Below, piece by piece: positions 28,542 through 39,495 of a stretch of DNA of 64,000 nucleotides (its first letter is position 1; the number at the start of each line of letters is the position of its first letter). The DNA is taken from assembly GCA_963575745.1 (NCBI GenBank), contig CAUYUJ010015839.1, forward strand, positions 145,001-209,000, read 5' to 3'. The position numbers and the translations under genes were made by a program. This DNA is from Prorocentrum cordatum. Its lineage: Eukaryota; Sar; Dinophyceae; Prorocentrales; Prorocentraceae. The notes under the pieces are model-generated. The model saw only the letters and a list, made by a program, of their open reading frames with translations. It did no database searches and had not been told where the DNA came from.

Positions 28542-28706
28542 GCAGGTTTGCGCCCTGTCGACCCCAGCGTTGCTTCCTGACAGCGCGGGGCTCGCTCAAA
28601 CTCGCGCCATCGGCCCTTCCAGAAAGGCCGACTCCGGGCCACAGGCGGCGTTCGATCCTAAGCGCCCGCGCTGGTGTCGCCGCCGGTCGACACGACGCGA
28701 GCCTGC
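28542..28706 (+). mobile_element. TIR element E, copy 1 (~165 bp)
   Basis: Left end GCAGGTTTGCGCCCTGTCGA and right end TCGACACGACGCGAGCCTGC are imperfect inverted repeats. It is similar along its length to 62507-62697 (shared GGCCGACTC-GGGCCA, GGCGGCGTTC, GCCCGCGCTGG). Confidence 0.7.
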
Positions 28707-29122
28707 CGCAGGAGCAAAGAGAAGCGGCACCACCACCACCACCACCACCACCACCACCACCACCACCACCACCACCAGGGGCCACGAGCGAGACGAGCCA
28801 GGGGGGGGGGTCACCCTCTCGGTCGAGGCACCCCCGGCTCCCCAGCGCGGGGAGGCATCCAGGACCTCCTCGCTGGAGGTACCCACCCCCCCTGGTGGCG
28901 GCGTCGCTGCTCCTTCCCTCCACGGAGCAGGGATCTGGAAGCTCCCACGGGCCCCGGAGGTGCGCTGACGAGCTCGTGCCCCTTCCCGCCCCCGCTCCAG
29001 GCCAGGCTTCCTCCGGAATGGGATCTGGGGCCCAAGGGGAGGAGGCAAAGGGGGACGGCCAATCACCTCACATGCTGTTTCTTCCCAAGCAAGTGCGGAG
29101 GTAGGCGAGTGTCCGTTCTTCG
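28707..29122. other. CAC microsatellite and unique stretch
   Basis: A CAC/ACC triplet tract at about 28728-28778 gives His, Thr or Pro runs in different frames. The remainder has no recognisable gene. Confidence 0.6.
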
Positions 29123-29328
29123 AGGCCTCCCAGATGGGGTTCAAGTAGGTTGGGTCGACGAATCGAGCCGCATCGCCGATGCATCGACGATGCATCGGCG
29201 ACGTCGGGGGTGCATCGGCGACGCCAACGATCAGAAACTCGGGTTCCACATCGAGCCGACTCGCCGATGAATTGGCGATGCGGCGTGACCCTTCGACCCC
29301 CTCTACTCTGACCCCATCTGGGAGGCCT
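29123..29328 (+). mobile_element. TIR element C, copy 2 (~206 bp)
   Basis: Starts AGGCCTCCCAGATGGGGTTC and ends TGACCCCATCTGGGAGGCCT. Shares the CATCGGCGACG repeats and the AACTCGGGTTCCACATCGAG block of copy 1. The second GGGTCG block near the left end is retained in degenerate form. Confidence 0.8.
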
Positions 29329-30192
29329 GACTTTCTCTTATGGTGAAAATGATTTGCTGCATGGGGTGTTGCACTATTGAGGATGATTGCCATGTTTTCC
29401 ACATCTTTCCTCGTTGTACAAACTTCCATGCTTCACGTCGCCTACAATATCTTGGCGTCGGAAGCCGAGCCTGGGCACACCGTGAAACGGGATATTCTCT
29501 ACGCTGGCGACACAGCCATTGTACGGCAAACTACACATGATGTTCGGCGTAATCGCATCGGAATGCAACAAGTATGGTATGAGTCGGACATGGGGCAAAA
29601 CTGCACACATGCACAGTGTTAGAGCTGACGTGCTATCAAGCCCACAAGCGAACGCATTGATCACGCCAAGCAATCGGTATATTTATCAGGGCGCGTGTCA
29701 TGCGACGGGCGGGCGAATCATGATACATTACATCCCGCATAAAGCAAACCACGAAGACAATAAGTCATATCCAACAGTGTTTGGCCGCACGTATATATTC
29801 AGACACGCATCTATCAAATGTCACATAAAGCTTACCACACATCTGTATATATATTTACACCAGATCAGGTGTTACCGCCTCTTCGGCGTCGGACAATACG
29901 ACCATATGGCTTCCAATATTATATTAGACTCGCGCGTTGAATTATCAAGCGAATTATGGACCGAACGAATTATCGAAGCTGTCGATGCCGTTCCATGTCG
30001 GCCACCATCACCCCCTGCCCTTCCCACCTCCCCCCCCTCGCGCGTAGACTTTTTCACGACTCCTGCAAACTGCGCTGCTGGCGCTGCACCTGTACAACAG
30101 CCAGCCGCTGCTCCCCTCTGCAGAAGGAGCACTGAGATGTCAGCGACAATGTGCGCGTCGAAGCGTGACTCTCGCCGAAGCCGCGGTCAGGT
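29329..30192. other. unique, AT-richer stretch, no gene recognised
   Basis: Composition changes here to moderate AT. An open frame from 29519 runs 350 codons on the plus strand, but from about 30180 it runs through repeats and shows no motif. No repeat visible in 29340-30150. Confidence 0.4.
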
Positions 30193-30347
30193 GTTGCTAG
30201 AGGTGCCCCTGGCCCAAGGTGCCCCGGCATTTCCAAGGAGGCCCCCACGGCCTCCAGAGCACCCCTCAGGAGGCCCAGAAGGTCTCAGGGGCTCCAAGAT
30301 TGAGCAAAAAGCTGGGGGCACCTTAGGCCAGGGGCACCTTCAGCAAC
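30193..30347 (-). mobile_element. TIR element A, copy 2 (155 bp)
   Basis: Left end GTTGCTAGAGGTGCCCCTGG and right end CCAGGGGCACCTTCAGCAAC are inverted repeats of about 33 bp with few mismatches. Its reverse complement matches 18881-19035 along the whole length. Confidence 0.8.
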
Positions 30348-31020
30348 CTCGGACGCGGGGGCGTGGTTGGGAGTCCACACGTCCAACATGGCGTAAGAGG
30401 GCCTCAGGTGCCCTTCCTCGGCTTCTCGGGAGCCCCCGTGGGCTCGTGGGTGGCCCTGGGAGCCGACCCGAGGGGCCACAAAGTCGTCTCCGACGGCCCC
30501 AGGACGCCCCTCGAGATCGCCATACAGTGGAGGACAGTCCACAAGAAACGTTCCACAAGACCCAAACCTGAGACACCAGGGCGCCCATGGATTTCTGATG
30601 TGGGAAAGTCACGCTTCCCAGAGCAAAACTATCGAAGCCAGAGAAACCCAGAGCACCTTGGAGGCAAGCAAGTTACTTCTTGGCATGGGTTTCCACTGTA
30701 GAGGGGTCCCTGGAAACCGCCAAGAGCCCCCCAAGACAGTCCCGACAGGGACCTCGAAGGGGGAACCCGAACAGACATATCGAACCCTTTCCCCCAAGAC
30801 GGCCCCCGAGACCGGCAGCGGGCACCCCGAGACGCCCACAAAGGTCCCGAATGAGCGCCAATCAGGCTCAAAGAGGTCTCCAAGAGACCCCCAAGAGGCC
30901 TGCAAGGGACTTCCAACAGGATCCCAGGAGATCTCCAAGAGACCGCTCAGGAGGCCTCTGCGAGGCCTTTCGTCCACGACCAAGGCACGTTGGAGGGATG
31001 GGCCGGCGGCAACTGGGTAG
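30348..31020. repeat. CCAAGA-type and related short repeats, locus 5
   Basis: Mixed sequence to about 30700, then units such as CCAAGAGCCCC, CCCAAGACGGCC and CCAAGAGGCC to about 31000. Confidence 0.7.
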
Positions 31021-32400
31021 CTCTGTTGCTCCTTCCTGTGCGAATCCCCGCCCAGACTCCTCCAGAAGACCCTCGCCTGCCTGCCGGGGGGAAGGATCAC
31101 GATCTTTCGCCTCACGCAGCAGCCCCGAAGGCTGGCCCAGCGTCGAAGCTTCACCCTTGGCTAGGGAAACAAACAGTGGCTTGAACATAAAAACTCGGAG
31201 GCCCGCGCGGGCCTCTGAGCTTATGATATGTCTATGCCAATGTTTCTCTCCCTGTTGGCAGCTGGTCCTCACGGGTCACCTTCGACCCTGCCGCCACGCC
31301 AACAGTGCCCGCCCGGCTGTGCACACTGCACAAGCCGAGTCGCGAGCACGGCGTGCGGCGAGCCCAGCCCCGGCGTCCTGTCAGTCCCAGGGCTCTCTGC
31401 TCCCACGGGCGCGGGCAGACTGCGCGAAACGGGGCGGCCGGAAACGCTCCCCTGGCGTCCGAAGTCGAGGCACGGCCACGAGAATGAGGGCCAGTGGCAC
31501 GAGCCCCTTCGCCGAGACCCCGCAGAGCCACCCCGAGCGAAGCCCCTTCCAGGGGAATTGGGAGAGCCCAAGCACGAAGAACACCATCAAAAAGCGCCCC
31601 TCCAGAGCCGAGGCTGTCCTTGATCCGGCCAGGAGCGGCATCGAAGCGGATCGACCGAGTCGACCTGGGCCCAAAGGGGGGGCGGCGGGAGCTGCCCGAG
31701 GCCTCCCGGGCCTGCTGCCTATGGACACCGAGGCCCGCGAGGCAGTCCAGGGGAAGCCTGAAGCGGGGGCGCTCTCCAGAACGCCGGGTCCTCGAGCTCC
31801 GGCCCCGAGCGTGGCCGCCGCGCTACGTCGGAGGAAAATTGGGCGAGGGCGCGCGAGGTCGGCGGCAGCGGTGGAGCGGGGGGGACCGGGGGGCGCCAGG
31901 AGGGGGGGGCGCGGGTGGCCAGAAAGGGCGGTTTCGACAGGAACGGAAGACTCGTACAGGTCTGCTGGTCTGCTCCCTCCCCCCTCCATCCCCGCTCCTG
32001 CTCTGACTGGTTCCCTCTTCCTGGGAAGTATGGTGCTATCTGTCTATGTGTATCGTATCTGTACGATTGCCGAGGAAGCACGAAAACGGATGATGACGGA
32101 CGAGGGATGATGCCGGAGAAAAGATGTGGGATCATGACCACATCACACCTCAGTATATTAGGGAAGGGCAGAGCCAAGCATCGCAGAGCAGCGTGGAACA
32201 GAGGAGAGAAAACGAGTGTCGACTAGGATGGAGTCTCACTACTACCGGCATATCAATCATTCCACTTCGAAGCCCTTCGCATCACACAACTCCTTTATAC
32301 TAGACGCCATGGCTGACGTGAGCGCGCTCGGGTGCATGCGTCAGACTAGAGACAGTCCGCGCGCAAGGCGTAAAGCGGAGCAGGTCAATGTAGAGTAAGG
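31021..32400. other. GC-rich stretch with ambiguous open frames
   Basis: A 26-bp near-palindrome (GAGGCCCGCGCGGGCCTC core) lies at 31194-31219. A minus-strand frame (31989-31381, about 200 codons) contains a hydrophobic stretch FLMVFFVLGLSQF, but a plus-strand frame of 476 codons overlaps it and neither has a recognisable domain. No gene called. Confidence 0.3.
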
Positions 32401-32690
32401 TGGACTAGAACCTGATCGGACAAGAATGGGAAGCGTCGCTTTAGTCCAATGGGCTCATTGGGAGAAGAAGAAGAAGAAAAGGCGAGGGCGACGAGAAGGC
32501 GATGACCAGGGCGACATGGAGAACGTGAGGATAGCGAGGAGGAGCAAGAGGACAACGACGAGGAAGAGAAGCACAAGGAGGAGGACGAAGAGAACCAAGG
32601 CGAGTACGAGGAGGAATGCGGAAGACAATGACGACGACGACGACGACGGAGGACAGTCAGAGGCAATTGGAGAAGGACGCTGAATCAGGA
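32401..32690. repeat. GGA/GACGAC purine-rich tract
   Basis: Impure AAG/GAG/GAC triplets from about 32462 to 32660. Confidence 0.7.
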
Positions 32691-33010
32691 GAGGGTCCCG
32701 GTGACCCTACCGGGCAACCCTGGGGGCTCCTGGCGCCGCGCGGGGTTGTCTTGGGGCCTTTTGGGTGTTTCTTGGGGGCCTCTTGGGTCCTCTTGTGGGC
32801 TTTTGGGCTTGGCTGTCTGGGGCCGTTTTGGGGCTTTCTTGGGCCGTTTGGGGGCCTCCTGGGGCGCTCCCAGGAGTCAGTTGGGGCCCTCTTGGCCTGT
32901 TTGGGGCCCGACTTGGGCCGTCTCGGGGGCGCTCGGGGGGCCCTCCGGCGGGGGCGTCTTTTGTGCCTCCTTTGGGCCGTTCGAGAACCCTCCAGGAGCG
33001 ATTCTAAGAC
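32691..33010. repeat. CCAAGA-type repeat, inverted orientation, locus 6
   Basis: TCTTGGGGGCC, TTGGGCCGTTT and CTTGGGTCC units on the plus strand. Confidence 0.8.
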
Positions 33011-33159
33011 GATGTCGATTCGGAGCCCCCTCTGGTGCCGATGTTTTGAGGATGTCTGGAACGAAACAACCATTTTTTCGGAACCTGACCGGACAAGAAC
33101 GGGAAGCGTCGCTGTTACCCACTAGGTCTGTGAAATATGCTGTGTTATGGGTCTGCCGC

Positions 33160-33430
33160 GCAGGTTTGTCGTGGCGTGCGTGCGTGCGTTTGCGCGTTCG
33201 CGTGAGTGCGTAGAACATGCGATGTGCGTCCGTGCGAGGTGGTGTGCAACACTGCTCTTTTATGCCGTGCTGGTCTACATTACTCCTGCGGTCTGCGTGA
33301 ACGTATGTTGCCTGCGCGCGTGTGAGTGTGTGAGTGTGTGCGTGTATGTGCGTGTGCCTGTGTGTGCGGCTGTGTGCAACTGTGTGCATGTGTGCGCGCG
33401 TGTGTGCAGGGTGTGTGCTGGGCGAGCGAA
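33160..33430. repeat. GTGTGC / GCGTGT repeats
   Basis: GT-rich with irregular GTGTGCGTG and GTGTGAGTG units. The sequences before (33011-33159) and after (33431-33535) carry nothing I recognise. Confidence 0.75.
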
Positions 33431-33535
33431 GAAGGGCGGGGCGCGAGACATGGCCGTTCGAATCGTAACGGCGTGGTCCAGGGCGTAGCGGGCTGAACCG
33501 AGGCTGAGACCGACCGGCTCACCACAAAAGTATGG

Positions 33536-34363
33536 CAGACAACAGCGGCACGGCAGACCAGCACGGAGGGCCAGCACGGCAGACCACAAGAGCACAGCAG
33601 ACCACATCAGCACGGCAGACCAACGCGGCAAATCAGCAGGGCAAGCCAGCGCGGCGAACTACAGGAGCATAGGTGACCACAGCAGCACGGCAGACCAACA
33701 CGGCAAATACCAAAACGGCAGAGCAGCACGGCAGACCACAGGAGCATATCAGACCACAGCAACACGGCATACCAGCACGGCAGAGTAGCACGGCAGACCA
33801 GCATGTCATACCACCGGAGCCAAACAGAGGACAGCAGCACGGCAGACCAGCACGGCAGAGCAGCACGACAGACCAGCGTGGCAGACGACAGGAGCATAGC
33901 AGACCAGCATGGCAGACCAGCATGGCAGACCAGCACGGCAGACCAGCACGGCTGTCCATCACGGCAGACCAGCACGGCAAACCACAAGAGCATAGCAGAC
34001 CACAGCAGCACGGCAGACCAGCACGGCAGACCAACATAGCAGTCCAGCACGGCAGACCAACACCGATTTTTTCAATTCGGCGCCGGGCTTTCCAATACGG
34101 CAGACCACAAGCGCATACCAAACGACACCGGCACGGCCGACCAGCACGGCAGGCCACAAGAAAATTGCAGAACACAACAGCACGGCAGAACAACACGGCA
34201 GACCAGCACAGCAGACCAGCACGGTAGACAACAGGAAAAAACCAGACATCAGCAACACGGAAGACCAACACGGCAGACCACAGGAGCATAGCAAACCACA
34301 AAGGCAGGGCAGACCAGCACGGCAGACCAGCACTGCAGACCAGCACGGCGGACCACCACGGCA
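33536..34363. repeat. 13-bp minisatellite GGCAGACCAGCAC, main array
   Basis: About 60 degenerate units of GGCAGACCAGCAC, with ACAAGAGCATAGCAGACC variants. All frames stay open for long stretches; minus-strand frames are Cys/Trp/Leu-rich. A segment with CCGATTTTTTCAATTCGGCG (about 34063) recurs at about 34733, indicating larger-scale duplication within the array. Confidence 0.85.
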
Positions 34364-34528
34364 ATTACCAGCCTGGAACATCTCCCTATGCCTATGCTGG
34401 GCATCGTCTCATCACGATGCCAATCTTAGGGATTCCCTTCGTTTCAAGGGCGCATCCCTAAGATTGTCATCGCCTTTTGGCGTGTCAATCTTAGGGATAG
34501 GGATCAGTTCGAGGCTGGTGAGGCAAAC
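34364..34528. mobile_element. fold-back element G inserted in the 13-bp array
   Basis: A 165-bp segment unlike the array. Ends TTACCAGCCTGGAACATCTC and GTTCGAGGCTGGTGAGG are imperfect inverted repeats. The interior has a strong hairpin (AATCTTAGGGATTCCCTT pairing with AAGGGCGCATCCCTAAGATT) and a third TCAATCTTAGGGATAGGGAT. It is bracketed by identical 23-bp direct repeats at 34341-34363 and 34529-34551, beginning CAGCACGGCGGACCACCACG. Confidence 0.65.
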
Positions 34529-34850
34529 CAGCACGGCGGACCACCACGGCAGACCGCAAGAGCAAAACACAGCAACAAAAACACGGCTAACGAACACGGC
34601 AGACCAGCACGGCAGACCAGCAGCCCAGTACGGCAGATCAGCACGGCAAACCACAAGAGCATAGCAGACCACAGCAGCACGGCAGACCAGCACGGCAGAC
34701 CAACATAGCAGTCCAGCACAGCAGACCAACACCGATTTTTTCAATTCGGCGCCAGCCGTATCAATACGCCACACCACAGGCGCATACCAAACGACACCGG
34801 CACGGCAGACCAACACGGCAGACCAAAAGATTATCCCGGCAAAGCAACCT
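34529..34850. repeat. 13-bp minisatellite, continuation
   Basis: The GGCAGACCAGCAC array resumes after the insert and decays by about 34850. Confidence 0.8.
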
Positions 34851-34974
34851 AACAGCGATGTGTAGAAGCATATATGGAAGCATTCCCCTTAAGATTCAGA
34901 TGAGAATCCAGTTGTAGAGTTCTGCTGTTCTCGCAGTCGCAGTCGCATTCGCGATGACAGTCGCAGTGGCAGCG
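34851..34974. other. short spacer
   Basis: Unique sequence, grading into CAGTCG repeats before the CTCAGC array. Confidence 0.4.
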
Positions 34975-35760
34975 GCAGTCGCAGTCACAGCCTCAGCCTG
35001 CCTCAGTATCAGCCTGCCTCAGCCTCAGCCTCAGCCTGCCTCAGCCTCAGCCTCAGCCTGCTTCAGCCTCAGCCTCAGTCTGCCTTCAGCCTCAGCCTCT
35101 GTGCCTCAGCCTGCCTCAGCCTCAGCCTGCCTCAGTATCAGCCTGCTTCAGCCTCAGCCTCAGCCTGCCTCAGCCTCAGCCTCAGCCTGCTTCAGCCTCA
35201 GCCTCAGCCTGCCTTCAGCCTCGGCCTCAGCCTCAGCCTGCCTCAGCCTCAGCCTGCATCAGCCTCAGCCTCAGCCTCAGCCTCAGCCTCAGCAGCCAGC
35301 CTGCCTCAGCGTCTGCCTCAGCCTGCCTCAGCCTCAGCCTCAGCCTCAGCCTCAGCCTCAGCCTGCCTCAGCCTCAGCCTGCCTCAGCCTCAGCCTCAGC
35401 CTCAGCCTCAGCCTCAGTCAGCCTGCCTCAGCCTCAGCCTCAGCCTCAGCCTCAGCCTCAGCCTGCTTCAGCCTCAGCCTCAGTCTGCCTTCAGCCTCAG
35501 CCTCTGTGCCTCAGCCTGCCTCAGCATCAGCCTGCATCAGCCTCAGCCTCAGCCTCAGCCTGCCTCAGCATCAGCCTGCCTCAGCGTCTGCCTCAGCCTG
35601 CCTCAGCCTCAGTCTGCCTTCAGCCTCAGCCTCAGCCTCAGCCTGCCTCAGCATCAGCCTGCCTTAGCCTCAGCCTCAGCCTCAGCCTGCCTCAGCCTCA
35701 TCAGCCTCAGCCTGCCTGCCTCAGCCTCAGCCTCAGCCTCAGCATCACCATTCTCAGCCT
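34975..35760. repeat. CTCAGC hexamer array, ~780 bp
   Basis: More than 120 hexamers of CCTCAG, with regular TGCCTCAG and TGCTTCAG interruptions that themselves repeat at larger spacing. One plus-strand frame encodes Ser/Ala/Cys/Leu repeats for 237 codons. Confidence 0.95.
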
Positions 35761-35775
35761 CTGCATCAGCATCAA

Positions 35776-36262
35776 AATGTGGCCCGGGAATGGAGTTCTG
35801 GGCACTCGAAGAGCACGAAAAGGCCTACAGTTGGCTCCGGGAATTCAAAATGTGGCCCGGGAATGGAGTTCTGGGCACTCGAAGAGCACGAAGTGGCCTA
35901 CAGTTGGCTCCGGGCATTCAACATGTGGCCCGGGAGAGGAGTTCTGGGCACTCGAAGAGCACGAAGTGGCCTACAGTTGGCTCCGGGCATTCAAAATGTG
36001 GCCCGGGAATGGAGTTCTGGGAACTCGAAGAGCACGAAATGGCCCACAGTTGGCCCCGGGCATTCAAAATGTGGCCCGGGAATGGAGTTCTGGGAACTCG
36101 AAGAGCACGAAGTGGCCTACAGTTGGCTCCGGGCATTCAACATGTGGCCCGGGAATGGAGTTCTGGGAAGTCGAACAACACGAAGTGGCCTACAGTTGGC
36201 TCCAGGCATTCAGAATGTGGCCCGGGAATGGAGTTCTGGAGGGTCGAAGAGCACGAAGTGTG
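35776..36262. repeat. 73-bp minisatellite, about 6.7 copies
   Basis: Units start at 35776, 35849, 35922, 35995, 36068, 36141 and 36214 with AATGTGGCCCGGGAATGGAG. Divergence is low (a few percent). Because 73 is not a multiple of three and the unit has no stop in any plus-strand frame, all three plus frames stay open. Confidence 0.95.
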
Positions 36263-36414
36263 TGACTGTTTGCGAAAAACGCATTCGGACACGAGTTCGG
36301 ACACAGCTCCCCGGGTCCCGCCCCGACCCCCCTGTGGAGTCATCTGCTGCTCTCTTTTTGACACCACTAGAAACCTATCAACAAAAGCTGTTGGGTAAAA
36401 AATGCAAAACACAA
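36263..36414. other. short spacer
   Basis: Unique sequence between two minisatellites. Confidence 0.4.
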
Positions 36415-36690
36415 CAACACGGCAGACCAACACGGCAGACCAGCACAACAAACCGGCACGGTAGACCACAAGAACATGGCAGACCTCAGCAACACGGAAA
36501 ACCAACACGGCGAACCACAGGAGCATAACAGACCACAACAGCACGGCTGACAAGGACGGCCGACCAGCACGGCAGACCAACACGACATACCAGCACGACA
36601 GACCAACGCGGCAAACCCCACGGCTGACCAGCTCGGCAGTCCGGTACGGCAGACCAGCACGGCAGACCACAGGAACATAGCAGACCGCAT
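36415..36690. repeat. 13-bp minisatellite, third block
   Basis: The same GGCAGACCAGCAC family as 33536-34850, separated from it by the CTCAGC and 73-bp arrays. Confidence 0.8.
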
Positions 36691-36840
36691 CATGTTGATG
36701 ATGCTGACGGTGGTAACAATAGGTATGATGATGATGCAGTTGATGATCATGACGATGGTGATGCTGATGATGATGCGGATGAGGATGATGTTCGTGGTCA
36801 TGATCATGCGTATGATGGTGATGAAGACGATGAGGACTTC
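36691..36840. repeat. GATGAT/ATGATG triplet tract
   Basis: Impure GAT triplets; Met/Asp-rich frames. Confidence 0.8.
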
Positions 36841-36899
36841 TCGGGGTGCGCTTTGGCGATGTTGGGTCCTGAGGGGCGGCTTTGGACTAGCATTTTTAT

Positions 36900-37015
36900 C
36901 CCTCTCTATATATATGTATGTACACATATATATATATATATATGTATACTCGTAAGCGCAATAAACAGACCCACGGCTTTTTATATATATATATATACAT
37001 GTGTGTGTGTGTGCA
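36900..37015. repeat. TA and TG microsatellites
   Basis: TA runs near 36928-36945 and 36981-36999, followed by a TGTGTG run near 37003-37014. Confidence 0.85.
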
Positions 37016-37034
37016 ATGTGGTAGGGGATCATCG

Positions 37035-37260
37035 GCTTTAACCTCACGCAAACGATAATACGATAAGACGACATACATCGACACACCACGATAATACGAT
37101 AAGACAATAAAACAAAGGCAACATAGGGTAAAACGCTAAGACGATAATACGGCGTAGGTATTCACCCGACCGATAAGACGAATACGGACGACATGGGGCC
37201 ACACCAGACGGTAAGACGATAACACGGTAAACTAATATTAGCGCTTTCTCGTATTAACGT
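37035..37260. repeat. ACGATAAGACG repeats
   Basis: Repeats of ACGATAATACGATAAGAC and GATAAGACGA. The same motif recurs at 39858-40040. Confidence 0.75.
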
Positions 37261-37349
37261 CTGATGGCGATGCTAATGAAGACCACGAGCGCGGTGATGA
37301 TGGCGGTGGTAGCGAAGATGTCTCGGGCGAGAACGGCATGACCACCTCA

Positions 37350-37640
37350 GCTCAGTGCGCGTCGGAACCAAGCGTTGCGGGGATGTCACAGGCGAAAACG
37401 GCCAGACCACCAGGGGGAAGGGCATCTCGGAATCCAGAATTGCGAGGACGTTTCAGGCTAACCGCAAGTCAAAGCATATCGGATCCCAGAGTGCCGAACA
37501 TTTATCACGCGAAATTTGCATTTTTTTTTGCAAACTGCACATTGGAACCCCGAGTGGCGAGGATGCCCCAGGCGGGGCTGCCCAGGCCGTGGCACATGGG
37601 GGCCCAGACAGCGAGGATGCCTCACGAGAAACGGGCGTCC
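37350..37640. repeat. ~70-bp degenerate tandem repeat
   Basis: Four or five units with GGAACC(A/C)(A/C)G-CGTTGCGGGGATG(T/C)C-CAGGCGAAA. The plus frame reads repeats such as SEPSVAGMSQAK, SDPRVPNIYHAK, LEPRVARMPQA and GAQTARMPHEK. Probably non-coding. Confidence 0.6.
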
Positions 37641-37647
37641 TCCTCCC

Positions 37648-38125
37648 CCTTCCTCCTCCTCCTCCTCCTCCTCCTCCTCCTCCTCCTCCTCCTCCTCCTC
37701 CTCCTCCTCCTCCTCCTCCTCCCCCTCCCCCTCCTCCTCCCTTTCCTCCCCCCTCCTCCTCCTCCTCCTCCTCCTCCTCCTCCTCCTCCTCCTCCTCCTC
37801 CTCCTACTCCTACTCCTACTCCTCTTCCTCCTCCTCGTCCTCCTCCTCCCCCTATTCCTCCTCATCCTCAGATTCCTCCCGTCTCCTCGTCCTCCCCCTA
37901 TTCCGCCTCCTCCTCCTCATCTTCCTCCCGTCTCCTCCGCCCTCGCCTGGCGTCTGATTCGTCCCCCCTGCCTCCTCGCCCTCTTTCCCTTCATTCTCCT
38001 CCTTGTCCTCCTCTTTCGCCTCCTCCTCCTCCGCCGCCCCCTCCTCCTCCTCCTCCTCCATCCTCCTCCTCCTCCTCCTCCTCCTCCTCCTCCTCCTCCT
38101 CCTCCTCCTCCTCCTCCCCTCCTCC
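37648..38125. repeat. TCC/CTC tract, 480 bp
   Basis: Long TCC triplet runs with CCTACT and CCTCAT interruptions. Confidence 0.9.
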
Positions 38126-38637
38126 GCCGGCCGAAACGAAGCGGCGGGCGGGCTCCTCCTCCTCCAAACGTTCACCCGCGCACGCTCAGTACTCGCACGA
38201 AGTGTCCGGTGGGGCCTCCGGAAGGCCCCGGCGGCCCGCGAAGGCCAGAACTTTCCGCAGTCTCGATCCTCGAACCCACGCGCCTCGAGGCGAAGGCGGC
38301 GGCGGCGACGGGGGCGGCGGCGGCGTCGACGACAACGACGGACAACTTCCGATCCTACGACGACGACGGCGGCGACGACAACAACGTCCGTGATAGCCCC
38401 GACCAGAGCGGAGGCAGGGCCAAGCGCCATCCGTCCGCGGGCGGCTTCGTCGTCGTCATCGTCGCCCCCGCAGCCGCCGCCGCCGCGGTCGTCCTCGTCG
38501 TCGTCGCCCCGTGGGAACGATGCGGGACCTTGCCCGCGCTCTGTCGGCGGCAGGGCCCGGGCTCGGGGGGGGGCGAGGGGGAGCATTTTTTGTTGCCCGC
38601 GGGCTCCAGTTGCGAAGGGACGCGACGAGCGGAGATA
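38126..38637. other. GC-rich stretch with GGC/GAC triplets
   Basis: Triplet-rich (38295-38400, 38440-38520). Open frames on all strands are Ser/Arg/Thr-rich. No gene recognised. Confidence 0.5.
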
Positions 38638-39290
38638 GATTTTCTGGCACTCCGGGCCGCGGACCCGTCGCCAGAACATCCGCGGCGACGCCGTCGACGA
38701 CGACGGCGACGACAACGGCGGCAACGACGACGGCGGCAACGACAGCGACGACCGTGACGACGCCGACGACGACGGCAACGTCAACGACGACGACGCCGAC
38801 CCCGACTGCTGCCGACGTCGTCGCAGATTTTTCTGGCCACGGCCTCGCGGCGAACAGTGCCAGAACAGAAACGCGCCTGGCGCCGGCAGCGGCCAGGGCG
38901 CGTCGCTAGCCACGATGCGGGCGCAAGTGTCGCGATCGACAGAAAAGCCACGCAAGCGCTCAAGCGCCACGCGCCGCGAACGGCCCGCGAGTGGCTCAAA
39001 TTGCCGGGGCTGCCCGCGGAGATTCCTCTATCCGAAGGGGTGATTTTCTGGCGCTCCTGACCGCGGCGCCGTCGCCAGAAAATCTGCTACGACGGCGTCG
39101 GCGACGACGGCGGCAACGACAACGATGGCAACGGCAGCGACGACCGCGACGCCGACAACGCCGGCCCCGACTGTCTCCGACTTCGTCGCAGATTTTCTGG
39201 CCACAGCCCCATGGCGAATAATGCAAGAAAAAATCGGCCCGGGCGCCGGAAGCGATCAGGGCGCGCCGCGAATGGCCGCGTCGATCGCCG
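38638..39290. repeat. ~400-bp imperfect tandem duplication
   Basis: Shared landmarks: GATTTTCTGGC (38638, 39042), GACCGCGG...CGTCGCCAGAA, a GACGACGGC triplet tract, CGTCGCAGATTTTCTGGCCAC (about 38818, 39184), GGCGCCGG-AGC. The triplet tract differs in length. Within unit 2, GATTTTCTGGCG and CGCCAGAAAATC form a small hairpin (39042-39082). Confidence 0.75.
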
Positions 39291-39495
39291 CGGCTGGGCG
39301 CCCCTCGTGTTCCTGAGCGTCTTGATGGGCGGAGGCCAAGGCGGGGCGCTCGGGCCCCGAGACGGGGAGAGCCCTGAGGGGGGCCAATCGGAGCCCCGTT
39401 GAATCGCATAGCACAGCATAGCCATGACCCACGCATGATAAGTACACCTTACAATGATAAGACGATGCGACGATAAGTCTTGGGGCCCTTCTTGG
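39291..39495. other. short unique stretch
   Basis: No feature recognised. Confidence 0.4.

Noticed and set aside
31381-31989. Minus-strand frame with a hydrophobic FLMVFFVLGLSQF segment as a membrane protein
   Set aside because: A single hydrophobic stretch in a GC-rich frame that overlaps other equally long frames; no further support.
33607-34381. Cys/Trp-rich minus-strand frames (LVCRAGLPCWSAVL repeats) as a secreted cysteine-rich protein
   Set aside because: They are translations of the 13-bp GGCAGACCAGCAC minisatellite in all three minus frames.
33536-34850. CRISPR-like array
   Set aside because: Units are about 13 bp, contiguous and degenerate, with no unique spacers; the organism is eukaryotic.
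34954-35667. Ser/Ala/Cys-rich 237-codon frame
   Set aside because: Entirely the CTCAGC hexamer array.
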